Shown here piece after piece: positions 44,844 through 54,420 of a stretch of DNA of 64,000 nucleotides. The position numbers were made by a program, and so were the translations under genes. The notes under the pieces were generated by a model. The model saw only the letters and a list, made by a program, of their open reading frames with translations, was not told the DNA's origin and did not search any database. Source of the stretch: Liolophura sinensis (Eukaryota > Mollusca > Polyplacophora > Chitonida > Chitonidae); the NCBI RefSeq assembly GCF_032854445.1, contig NC_088296.1, forward strand, positions 18,591,485 to 18,655,484. The letters run 5' to 3'. The first letter of the stretch is position 1, and each line of letters opens with the position of its first letter.

Positions 44844-45139
44844 TTGGTTTAAGATATTGATTACCTAACTTCCAGTAGAGTTGGAATGTTAACACTTTAA
44901 CGAGTGTAAAAACATTAAAACTTTACAAAATAGGAGTCACTTCTCATGGTCTTTATAGCGTTAAATGTAACAGCTTAATTTTAAAAGTGTATAGGATACC
45001 TAGGATATGTGAGCAGCTGCGTTTACATTTATGTTACCCACAACATATACTCTAACATATGGTACTATATGGATACTATTTTCAGACATGGGCGTACAAC
45101 ATTCCTTGTTCTATTTTCAACATCATTGGAAGCTCTTTT

Positions 45140-45750
45140 CCATGAATCGTACCTAATTTTTTTATCTTCTATACATCCTTAGTTATTTAGTGGTTTGTGC
45201 CAAAAATTTTTTTTTTAAACTGATCTTATGTTTAACGTTCATTTACTGTTTCCAGATCCTTTCCTCATTCAATCAAGGCATGGATTTACTTATGTAAATG
45301 TATATTCGCCAATGCATGTCACGGGAAAAATATAAGGCTTGGCTAGACCTGGCTTAAAGAACTCATGTTATTTATTAATTCTCCTTATCGGTTTTGTTTT
45401 TACATGCTTTCATCGGGCTTTACGCCTCTTTAACCTGGGTGCCAGGCGCATATCTGTACATACGTCAATGAGTGTGTCGTGTTGTTAGAAAGTGCATATA
45501 CTATAATTAAATGGTATAGAAAATATGTACGTGTACGACCGCAAGAATTCCTAAACTTTGGTTGAAAAATTTTTTCATGACGTCTCTGGTATCTACAATG
45601 TTTCGCACAGGTACTTTGACGACTGCTTCCGTGATTCCATTTTTTTTTCGTTTTGAATGATTGATTGACCGACTGACTTACTGATCAGGAAACTATACAC
45701 GTCTTGCACGTGAGGTTGTAGTCGCAACATATACATTTCATCAGTGTTAA
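45140..45750 (+). repeat. Segment duplicated at 50,520-51,060
   Basis: Shared in order with 50,520-51,060: TTTAACGTTCATTTACTGTT, ATTTACTTATGTAA, GCTTGGCTAGA, ACGCC then CTCTTTAACC, and GACTGACTTACTGA. A weaker match to the first part lies at 42,230-42,330. Part of the large duplicated unit of the galaxin locus. Confidence 0.55.
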
Positions 45751-45846
45751 CAAACGGTGCCCCCAATCCTGACTGTCTTGGTAAGCAACACGTTTTGCGT
45801 GTTCAAAAGCAGGCGCTTTTGTTGGAGGCAGATTTTCGCGAGGAAA

Positions 45847-46590
45847 TCAACCTTTATTTGAGAACAGGTCACTTTTCTCACCATTGACGGCAGTTATCTG
45901 TGTCGTGCGATCATTCAAAAGAACGATAAACTGTTTGAAAAGAGGATGCTTATCAGCAATGACTGTGCTGAGAAGTCGATGTAGATCATGAAACCCTTGC
46001 AGCCATATTGTCTTGACCACGTGTGATTTCGTGAGAGATAAAGAAAAGGCGTGTCTGTGCCAAACGCTACCCAAAGCTCCTGACCACCCATTCTTTCTGC
46101 GTAGACAACAGCCAGAACGAGAACATCAGTATCTACCGTTTATAGCGGAACCTCCGGAATCCACAGTTCACAGTATCGGCAGCATCAAGTACGACTCTCC
46201 TGTCTTCTTCCTTGTGATTGCATGGGTTAATGATCCCGCAGTTAGCATCTGGTTTGGAGCAATTCTCATGTTCAGCAGCCCTGTCAGTAGTATGCGCCAT
46301 CTTTTCGACCTGTGCCGCCTGTCCATATCACCATGTGTTAATAAGTTACTGAGCAGTTCTACCTTGTTTTTTCGACGCAGTTCCAGTGACAGCACCCCAG
46401 CAGAATAATCTAAAAGCGACAGTTGGAGACTCCGATGCGGCAGTGTTCTACACAGGGCGCAACATCACACTTGTTGCCAGCACCAAGTTATCAATGACCG
46501 ACAAATTTGAAGAATATGGAAAATTTTCATCCAAGAAGAAATCGTCATGGTTGACAGCAGTGGTCAGACCGGACGCATACAGTCGTGACA
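45847..46590 (-). pseudogene. Remnant of an unclassified high-copy metazoan repeat protein
   Basis: Minus-strand pieces in shifting frames: NHKEEDRRVVLDAADTVNCG, then TVDTDVLVLAVVYAERMGGQ and ELWVAFGT, then FKQFIVLLNDRTTQITAVNG and EKSDLFSNKG. I recall this motif series (HEEADTR ... TVDTDVVVLA ... ELWVAFGT ... FVVLLYDRTS) from long uncharacterised proteins occurring in many copies in cnidarian, mollusc and fish genomes, likely transposon-encoded. The reading is interrupted at least three times. The family name is not known to me. Confidence 0.55.
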
Positions 46591-46683
46591 TTAAATCACG
46601 ATAAACTTCCGTGTCGGCGACTAAAAGCTTCGAACAGAGTTACACCATGCTGTTTCTTGCTACATGTATATTGCTTATGGGCC

Positions 46684-46833
46684 GTAAGTGAGAAGGTCTG
46701 TCAGCAACCTGCGGATGGTCGTGGGTTTTCTCCGGGCTGTGCCCAGTTTCCGCCCACCATAATGCTGGCCGCCGTGGGATAAGTGAAATATTCTTGAGTA
46801 CGGCGTAAAACACCAAGCAAATAAATAAATAAA
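46684..46833 (+). mobile_element. SINE-A, 5'-truncated
   Basis: GAAGGTCTGTCAGCAACCTG, GTGGGTTTTCTCCGGGCTGT and GTACGGCGTAAAACACCAAG, with an AAATAAAT tail. Confidence 0.85.
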
Positions 46834-47109
46834 CATAGTGCTTAAGTTTTCTCACAGTATCTACAACTACAGAACTAACTATGTCTCTCGTATTCAAGAG
46901 CAACTTATTTATTTTACTTCCTTCAAGAAATGTTTTTTTTTTCTTCAATGGTGGATATTAAGATGTGGACCTGCTTGGCGAACGACGTTTGAACTGGCTA
47001 AAGTTAACCTGTTAACGTGTTAATGTTCCTGTCTTCATCACCGTTAATAGTAGTCTCGAATTGGAATTCGCGTTAATTCTGAGCCGGTCACCATCTAACG
47101 TCTGAAAGC

Positions 47110-48060
47110 TACAGTTCAACTACATACAAGGGTTACCATTCATGGGATGCTTCGATGTTCATTGAGTTGCTTGAATTTCTCATTAATAACATCTATGTGA
47201 AATTCGCGGAAACCATACATCAGAAGTGTATAGGTATTCCCATGGGGAACAATTATGCACCCCCCCCCCGCCCATCAGAAGTGTATAGGTATTCCCATGG
47301 GGAACAATTATGCCCCCCCCCCGCCCATCAGAAGTGTATAGGTATTCCCAGGGGGAACAATTATGTACCCCCCCCCGCCCATCAGAAGTGTATAGGTATT
47401 CCCATGGGGAACAATTATGGACCCCCCCCCCCCCGCCCATCAGAAGTGTATAGGTATTCCCATGGGGAACGATTATGCACCCCACCCCCCGCCCATCAGA
47501 AGTGTATAGGTATTCCCATGGGGAACAATTATGGACCCCCCCCCGCCCATCAGAAGTGTATAGGTATTCCCATGTGGAACAATTACCCCCCCCCCCCCCA
47601 CCACGCCCTTTAATTGAAATATTAAGGAGTAATCCTCATCAAGCCAGAGCATTCTCATTCACTAAACGGTATATTGATGATCTATTAGTTTTAAATAATC
47701 CATATGTAGCCAAGGCTGTGAAAGACATTTAACCGCCTTCGCTGGATTTAAAGGAAATCACACACTCTCCAAATGGATATCTTATCTGGACCTATACTTG
47801 TACAAAGAGCAAAATGGTTTCCCCTCTCACAGCCTTTATGACAAGCAAGACAGTTTCAATTAAGAAATAGCAAATTATCCTTATTTGGGGAGCAATATAC
47901 CGAAGGGTTCTGCATATGGCGTGTGCATATCTCGGCCTTGTAGCATTTGTTATATCCTGAGTGATGTGACGATTTCTATCACCGTCACAAGTTATCACCA
48001 CAAAAACTACTGTTTCTTAAGTTATACTATGAGTATAATTCGCTTGTAAGTGAATATGGA
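47110..48060 (+). mobile_element. Penelope-like RT fragment C with expanded motif
   Basis: 47,155-47,250 gives IELLEFLINNIYVKFAETIH followed by QKCIGIPMGNNYAP, the conserved RT motif before the palm. The DNA of this motif is then repeated seven times (see minisatellite). 47,610-47,730 gives RAFSFTKRYIDDLLVLNNPY, containing the catalytic YIDD box, then SLDLKEITHSPNGYL. 47,870-48,060 carries further C-terminal remnants in other frames. The order is that of a single RT, assigned with caution to Penelope-like elements. Confidence 0.75.
47218..47600. repeat. 53-58-bp minisatellite made from an RT motif
   Basis: Seven units beginning CATCAGAAGTGTATAGGTAT, with CAGAAG at 47,221, 47,276, 47,329, 47,383, 47,441, 47,497 and 47,551. 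Each contains CCCATGGGGAACAATTATG and a poly-C tract whose length differs between units, which accounts for the period variation. Confidence 0.95.
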
Positions 48061-48439
48061 CAGCGTGTCCAGAATTAGGGCCTTCAGGTGAGACAGGCGA
48101 TCAGTATATCAATTTCAACAAAGATTGCATAACATTTTTTACCATTTACATGACACTGGAAGACTGTTTTTACCTTCGTCGACAGAAGGGTTCTAACTCG
48201 AAACTCCCCTATTTCCGAACATCCCCGAACTATGAAGCCATAGTGTTGTGATATAATCTATATACGAGAAATAGGATGCATTGCATCAATTAAGACTCTA
48301 TTACACTGGAACTTTGAAAAAAAATTCAAACATAACAGTTTTTTTACGCTATGCATCCAGTATAGCTGTATTATACAAAGCTTGAAAAACGTTTCATTCA
48401 TAACGTCATTCGTGCGCAGGATTAAAGATACTTAAGAAT

Positions 48440-48700
48440 TTTTCAGCCATGTAATGACCAGGAGTTATTAGGGTTGTGTCTGGAGACACTGCGAATCCAT
48501 GACGCCAGATTGGCTGCCGTCACTGAGGTATCATGTCAACAACACCAAATATGACACACCACTTATACCCACGCCGGACCATCTACTGTAGTTTCCTTGG
48601 CCTAACGTCTCAGTGCTGAGGGCAAAGCGAAGCAGCAAAAAGGAACATTTTTAAAGCCTTTGGTGTAGTCGGACACAGTATTTAATTGCCGTTCTCCCGT
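48440..48700 (+). repeat. Dispersed repeat family B, copy 4
   Basis: TTTTTCAGCCATGTAATGAC, AGGAGTTATTAGGGTTGTGT, GCCGTCACTGAGGTATCATG, ATATGACACACCACTTA, TCAGTGCTGAGGGCAAAGCG and AAAGCCTTTGGTGTAGTCGG in family order. Confidence 0.6.
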
Positions 48701-49004
48701 TTCAACGACTTGGTCAAAACATGTTAGCAATTATTCATGTTGGTATCTGAGATGTTTGAATTTGTTTTGTTTGTAAAAAAAGTTATTGGAACAGTTTTCC
48801 TTCTTTGTATTTAAGATGTTTGAACTCTGTTTTAACTCTTTTTTGTAAGGAAAAGTTCCTGAGGTAATTGTATCTTACATGTATGATCTCCGTTTATGTT
48901 TATTGGGGCGTGCTGTAAATTACAGAGTATAAAAAGCCATTTGAGCAACAACTGTGTGTGTGTGTTATCCAAGATAGGACTAATAACGTCGCGGATGAGT
49001 AACC

Positions 49005-49248
49005 TGGGTACTAAAGTAACTTCTGTTTTCCAAATTGTAAAATTAAACTGACGGCGAAAAGAAAAAAAATATCCGAAAATGGAGTTGTTGTGTAATTTCT
49101 AGACCAATTCGAATCTAATTTCAGATCGAGGCCCTTCTTCGTCCGATTATAAGTTGCCACATATTTCCTAGCGTTATCAAAACGCCTCTCACATTTGCCA
49201 CAAATTTCTCAGCACAGGCATAAAGCTTCCATCCTTCAGCTTACCATC
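49005..49248 (+). promoter_or_regulatory. 5' flank of galaxin paralogue 2 (duplicated block)
   Basis: TTCCAAATTGTAAAATTAAA and CGCCTCTCACATTTGCCACA, AATTTCTCAGC precede the ATG, as in gene 1. The TTAAAG motif of gene 1 is replaced by an A-rich run. Function inferred only. Confidence 0.35.
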
Positions 49249-49505
49249 ATGGTCAGTGCTACACATCTGGCAGTCGGCCTGATGATACTCACCATGAGCA
49301 TCTCCACTCTTGATGCAGGTAGGAAAAAAGATTCACAAAAAAAGTAGCAATCCCAGGTCTTACATTAACTAGTACAGCATGGGCAGCACAGATACTTGGT
49401 ACAGAGCGTCGACAACAGCGTAACAGCTGGCAAATGATCACAAATAACCGTTTAACTCGGTAAGGGTGTTACATGTACCTAAGCACGAGCACTCTCGAGT
49501 CAAAC

Positions 49506-49507
<2 letters not shown>

Positions 49508-49550
<43 letters not shown>
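49508..49550. repeat. (TA)n microsatellite
   Basis: About 20 TA dinucleotides in intron 1 of galaxin paralogue 2. Confidence 0.9.
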
Positions 49551-49553
<3 letters not shown>

Positions 49554-49639
49554 CATTTAATATCATTTTATAGCTTTCAATTCTCGTCACTTGGCTTGAG
49601 CTCGTAAAGGAAAAGGTCGTGTATGCAGTCCAACATGTA

Positions 49640-50420
49640 AATATTGGTGCTCATTTAATTGAAAAACTTAGGGCTCCACCGTGCAAAAGTTATCTGATAA
49701 CCTGCCGAGAAAATCTATCATATTTGTCTGGAAGAATTATCACTCTAAACTTCGTGTAGGTGAGCTAAATATCAATACAACAAGCACCGCAACATCAACG
49801 TATTCTGTAACGACCATTACTCCGGTGAAACTGTTAAGAAATCACGCGTCCTTTCTCACACGGAAGACTCATCGTTACCCTAACGTCACGCAGATATCCC
49901 CTAAATTTAGTGGAATCCAAAAATGCACAAATCAGCACCAAAAGCTGCCTTTATCACGCGGTCAAGAAGCTCGATCGGCAAGTCTATATCCACTCTCTGA
50001 ATGACAAGAATTTAAGGAGGTACAGTCATTCTGGAAAAGGCGCTTTTGTGCAATTTACCGTTCAACCGCATGTGGATTCTTAAAAACTCAATGAGTTTCA
50101 CTGAATAACTAGACTAACTGTTACTAGGGTATCTAACTGAGGTAAATTAAGAGGCTGTATTTCCCCCGTTACTTGTGACCAATTGCCAGGTATCACAATC
50201 TCGTCGATTCTCTGGTTTTACTCTCTGTGCTGTACGTCCTTAATTGACTTGACAGTTTTCTAACTTTAAGCAATCCATATATAGCAAAGACTGTGAAAGA
50301 TACATATCCGCATTCGTTGGATTTAAACTAAACCACAGGTTTTTTGGCCCTATATTCGAAAAGGACGAGCGTTATAGACCTTAAGCGAACAGATTGTGAT
50401 TCAAAAGTAACGGACGATTA
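49640..50420 (+). mobile_element. Penelope-like RT fragment D
   Basis: 49,681-50,004 stays open and gives KSIIFVWKNYHSKLRVGELN, INTTSTATSTYSVTT, LLRNHASFLTRKTH and SGIQKCTNQHQK, the region upstream of the RT palm. About 50,265-50,335 gives LSNPYIAKTVKDTYPHSLDL, aligned to NNPYVAKAVKD of fragment C. The palm segment between them is missing. Lies inside intron 1 of the galaxin pseudogene. Confidence 0.65.
50135..50255 (+). repeat. Dispersed repeat family C copy
   Basis: CTGAGGTAAATTAAGAGGCT, GTTACTTGTGACCAATTGCC, ATCACAATCTCGTCGATTCT and TGCTGTACGTCCTTA match the family C consensus. Overlaps the end region of RT fragment D. Confidence 0.5.
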
Positions 50421-51164
50421 CGTCCTTCCCGTTAATATGTACACATTCCCTAACCGAACGATAAGCAGATTTACACTCAGTCATGAAGCCGAGGGCCAGA
50501 CCTATTTTCTTACTTTAATTGCTTTCTTAGTTCCACAGTGATTTGAGTTAAAAATCACCTTATACACCGGTTTTGCGATTTTTACCGTGGAATGCCACTT
50601 TGGTTGAAGACTGGTATACGAATATCTTTTTCTAGCAATGGATTAATTGTTTTGTCTGCACCACCCGTATCTATTCCATTCCAAGTGTAAACAGTTTAAC
50701 GTTTATTTACTGTTCCCAACTCCGTTTGTTATACAGCCAGGAATTAATTTACTTATGTAAGGACAAATGTATACGCTTGGCTAGATCTAGATATAATTGA
50801 TGAATTCGAATTCACGGCTCTAATTGTATGAATTGTTTTCGTTCTTCACGCCCCTCTGTCACCCAGGTTTCAAAATGTACTAAATGTACTTTTGTCTTTG
50901 CAAGTGATTTCGGTTTAAAATCTGCTCATGTTTTCAATGGTATCTGATGTTTTTTTTTAGTGCTGTGACGACTACCATTCTATTCTCGTAGTCTTTCTCG
51001 TTCTGACTGACTGACTGACTTACTGACTAGGAAATTAGTCTCAGCTCGTTGAGTTTTCCAGGCCCAGAACGCGTCGTACTTTATCTCGCGCACGATTACT
51101 GTTGTTTTCTAGCATGTCACGTAATTATGCATATTCTGGGGACAGTCATAGATTTGAACTCGGT

Positions 51165-51245
51165 TGAGCTCACCATACTGCTGACCGCCGTCGAATAAGT
51201 TAAATATACTTCAATACTGCTTAAAACAGTAATCGTAAAAATAAT
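51165..51245 (+). mobile_element. SINE-A 3' end, strongly decayed
   Basis: CACCATACTGCTGACCGCCG, TCGAATAAGTTAAATATACT and CTGCTTAAAACAGTAATC follow SINE-A order with many changes. Confidence 0.45.
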
Positions 51246-51639
51246 TAAAGAAAATATCTCTGTGGTTCTATGACCTGACCAAACTGGATGCTGACCTGTA
51301 TACTTGTATACATACCACCTGTGAGGAGACAGGTATGCTTCATCAGTTCTCGTGAACACTCGGTTAATCTTAATAGCGTCCCAATCACGTGATGGCATGA
51401 CTCGCCATGTCCTTTATCCCATGGTCATGTGCTGTATTTGGAAAGGTGAAGACAATTGTCTCTTTCTCTGTGCACGCCTAGGACGCTATCAAAGCATCCA
51501 CTGAGCCCGTGTTTCCTACGGAGAGCGGGATATCGAAGACGCTTGAAGGGTATCGTACAAAACAATCGTACAAAACCACTGGAGCGTCGTGTATGTTAAA
51601 TAATCTTACACATCGTCTGAGCCATGAGGCGATTAACAA

Positions 51640-51790
51640 CGTACATTCGCCAATACATAACCTGAGGGATTAATTAAAGCATCTTTTGTTTACTAAATTG
51701 TAAAATTAAACTGAGCCTCTCAAGGAAAAGAGTATTTAAGGCGGAATGTACTTGCCCTATCAAGAATGATTTCTTCCCAGCTGCAGATCG
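51640..51790 (+). repeat. Orphan galaxin 5'-flank block
   Basis: TTTGTTTACTAAATTGTAAA, ATTAAACTGAGCCTCTCAAG and GAGTATTTAAGGCGGAATGT match the upstream block of gene 1 (36,745-36,820). It lies within intron 1 of paralogue 2, with no exon 1 after it. Confidence 0.6.
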
Positions 51791-53089
51791 AGATATGCAG
51801 ATATGTTAAATGTAAGTAATTAAAGTTCACAGAGCTTAGTACCGAGTGTGTCCACCGTTAGTATCACGAAGAGTCTGAACTGTGATTCTATGCGTCGCAA
51901 CAGATATTCCTGTACCAGCCGTCAACCAATTAGGACGTCCCAAGTCAATAATGGCAAGGCAAATTTCCATAACCGACCACCCTGTTTTCACGTTCCCATT
52001 AATCCAGGATTACTACTCTAAAATGGGAAACTCTGGTGGGAATTGAAGCCACAATTCATAAAGAATACTTGCCACATTTGTCGAGTTAACACTGGGAGAA
52101 AACAATATACGTTAATATTTTTGTTGAGTATACATGTGTATTTCTCCCGATTTTGCCACACTAATCTTAAGTATCCGTAGAAGTTATCTTTGCACTGATT
52201 TTGATTTTTGCATTATTGCAAACAAATCCATTGATTGAATAAGTTCACTTTGAATTCTATTTTGCAAAATATTTGTAGGACTCTTTGATTTAACATACTT
52301 TCTAAATGACCCTGCGGGGTTTTAATCCGTAATTATAATAAATAAATGTGATTAATTTCAAATTATGTCCTAATATGTTAAATCAGCCTGCATTCTAGAA
52401 CAGAAGAGATGTAGGGTACTAACGACGTACAGTGTTAGTTTAAAAGATTTTGACATTGTACCGGAAAAATATTTCTTTCTTTGACATTTATGGCAAATAG
52501 GAGGAAAAACACGGCATTTGTTTTTATGTGCTGTCTACACACATTACATTTACATAGCAAATTTACATATTTTGTTTTCTATTCTTTTCTTCCACAGCTT
52601 CAACTGTTCAACTGTTCAACCTATTACAACCCATCGATTAAAATCTGCTGCAATGGCGTTCTTCACCTGAGGGGTTCTGAACTCGGCATGCTGCGGTACA
52701 CATGAGGATAATTGTAACATCAAAATTTACTGCAATGGCATTCTTCACCTGAAAGGTCTGAACTCAGCATGCTGTGGTACACATGAGTATAACTACGTGT
52801 TCTATAGTTGCTTCTTTGGCGTTGTTCGTTGGGGAGGGTGCTGAAATTCACACAACTGTAAAAAAAAAAAAAACAATCAACGATTGCATCATTCCTAACT
52901 TTTGTACGAATAAGAAACCGCCTGTAATTGTACTTTCCCGGTTTGCTGTAAGTTGCGGAATGACTGCACACCTAAATACAAGTTAAGCTAAATACACAAA
53001 ATCATATACATAACATATGTGTGACCAGCGTACGTAAAGAAAATGTGCCTGTAATGACAATATGATTTCTTCAAATAGCCAACTTCTCA

Positions 53090-53215
53090 TTTAAATAGAC
53101 GTTTTCTTTTAGCCTGGAGTAATGCTGTGTTTCAGATTTCTTGGTTTTATTCTTCAACACTAGATGTGCAGTAAGCAATATATAGAAACTTTGGTGTGAC
53201 ATAATGTTACATATG
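53090..53215 (+). repeat. Galaxin 3'-flank block after paralogue 2
   Basis: ATTTAAATAGACGTTTTCTT, CTGGAGTAATGCTGTGTTTC and TTTGGTGTGACATAATGTTA. The poly(A) signal reads AATAGA where gene 1 has AATAAA. Confidence 0.6.
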
Positions 53216-53282
53216 TGCCGGCAGAGGAGGGATTACGGTTATACTATACTGGCGTGGAAAACAGTACACATCAATGATACAG

Positions 53283-53815
53283 AATGTTGTTCAGGGCAAT
53301 ACACACTGCCGTTCGGGGCAATTCACACTACTGTTCGGGCAATACACGCTGCTGTTCAGGGCAATTCACACTGCTTTTCGGGGCAAGACACACTGCTGTT
53401 CAGGGCAATACACACTGCTGTTCGGGGCAATACACACTGATATTCAGGGCAATACACACTGCTGTTCAGGACAATACACACTGATGTTCAGGGCAATATA
53501 CACTGCTGTTCGGTGCAATACACACTGCTGTTCGGGGCAATACACACTGCTGTTCGGGGCAATACACACTGCTGTTCGTCCTCTCCGGTCGTAAGTGGGG
53601 AGATCTGCCATCAACCTGCGGTTGGTCGTTGGTTTCCTCCAACCATAATGCTGACCACTGTCGTATATGTGAAATACTTTATGAGTACGGCGTAAAACAC
53701 CAATGAAATAAATAAATAAACACTGCTTTTCGGGGCAATAAACACGCTCTTCTTGGTAATGCACACAGCTGTTCAGGGCAATACACACTGCTGTTCTGGG
53801 CAGTGCACACTGGAG
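53283..53815. repeat. 22-bp CACTGCTGTTCGGGGCAATACA minisatellite, SINE inside
   Basis: About 13 units at 53,283-53,578 and a few more at 53,719-53,815, split by a SINE insertion. Individual units differ by one or two bases (CAGGGC/CGGGGC, GCTGTT/GATGTT). The unit shares the GTTC(A/G)GGGCAATAC core with the blocks at 39.1 and 42.6 kb. Confidence 0.95.
53578..53720 (+). mobile_element. SINE-A inserted into the minisatellite
   Basis: A 5'-truncated copy (TCCTCTCCGGTCGTAAG ... GCGTAAAACACCAATGAAAT, tail AAATAAAT) flanked by ACACTGCTGTTCG before and ACACTGCTTTTCG after. The repeat array existed before this insertion. Confidence 0.9.
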
Positions 53816-53817
53816 AT

Positions 53818-54420
53818 GTCCTCCAGTTGGGGTAATATCCTCCGGTTGTTTAGGAAAATGTGTTCCACCTGTTCAGAATTATGTCCTCTAACTATACAGG
53901 GTGGTGTCCTCCAGCAGTACAGGGTAATGTCCTTTAGCTGTAGAGGGTAGTGTTCTCGAACTGTTCAGAATAATGTCCTCCAGTTGTTCAGGGTATTGTC
54001 CACCACTTGTTCAGGGTAATGCCCTCCAGCAGTACAGGGTAATGTCTTCCAGCTGTTCAGAATAATGTCCTCCAGATGTATAGGGTGATGTCCTCCAGCT
54101 CTACAGGGTAATGTCTTCCAGCTGTTCAGAATAATGTCCTCCAGTTGCTCAGAATAATGTCCTCCAGCTGTTCAGGTTAATATCCTCCAGCTGTTCAGGG
54201 TAATATCCTCCATTTGTTCAGGGTAATATCCTCCAGTTGTTCAGGGTAATATCCTCCAGTTGTTCAGGGTAATATCCTCCAGCAGTTTACGGTAATGTTC
54301 TCCAGCTGTTTAGCGTGTTATTCTGTGGTTGTTTCGGGCAATACTCTCATGTTGTTCAGGACGATACCCGCCGACTGGTCCTTTTAATTCTCACGAACTT
54401 TTCCGACAATACCGGGCAAT
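53818..54420. repeat. 22-bp GGTAATGTCCTCCAGCTGTTCA minisatellite
   Basis: About 25 units, many nearly identical, continuing from the previous array with a different unit (TCAGGGTAATRTCCTCCAG). Non-coding. Confidence 0.95.

Larger units (their letters stand above)
49249..52844 (+). pseudogene. Galaxin-like paralogue 2, frameshifted
   Basis: Exon 1 (49,249-49,318, donor GCAG|GTAGGA, phase 1) encodes an intact signal peptide, MVSATHLAVGLMILTMSIST then LDA, 70 nt long as in gene 1. Exon 2 (52,598-52,844, acceptor TTCTTCCACAG) has recognisable repeats (YYNPSIKICCNGVLHLRG; later GLNSACCGTHEYN) and ends with GGC then TGA, like gene 1. Relative to gene 1, the exon start carries 7 extra bases around a duplicated CTGTTCAA, so phase-1 splicing reaches a TAA within 15 codons. 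One extra T after GAGGGG near 52,672 shifts the frame again. Intron 1 is 3.3 kb and holds RT fragment D. Probably dead unless splicing or sequence errors rescue it. Confidence 0.75.

Noticed and set aside
47155-47732. Pro-rich open frames on both strands as a collagen-like or Pro-rich protein
   Set aside because: They come from the expanded RT-motif minisatellite with poly-C tracts; the flanks are reverse transcriptase remnants.
53204-53594. Open frames with GNTHCCSGQYTL repeats as a Cys-rich secreted protein
   Set aside because: Pure translation of the 22-bp minisatellite in three shifted frames; no signal peptide exon or splice support.
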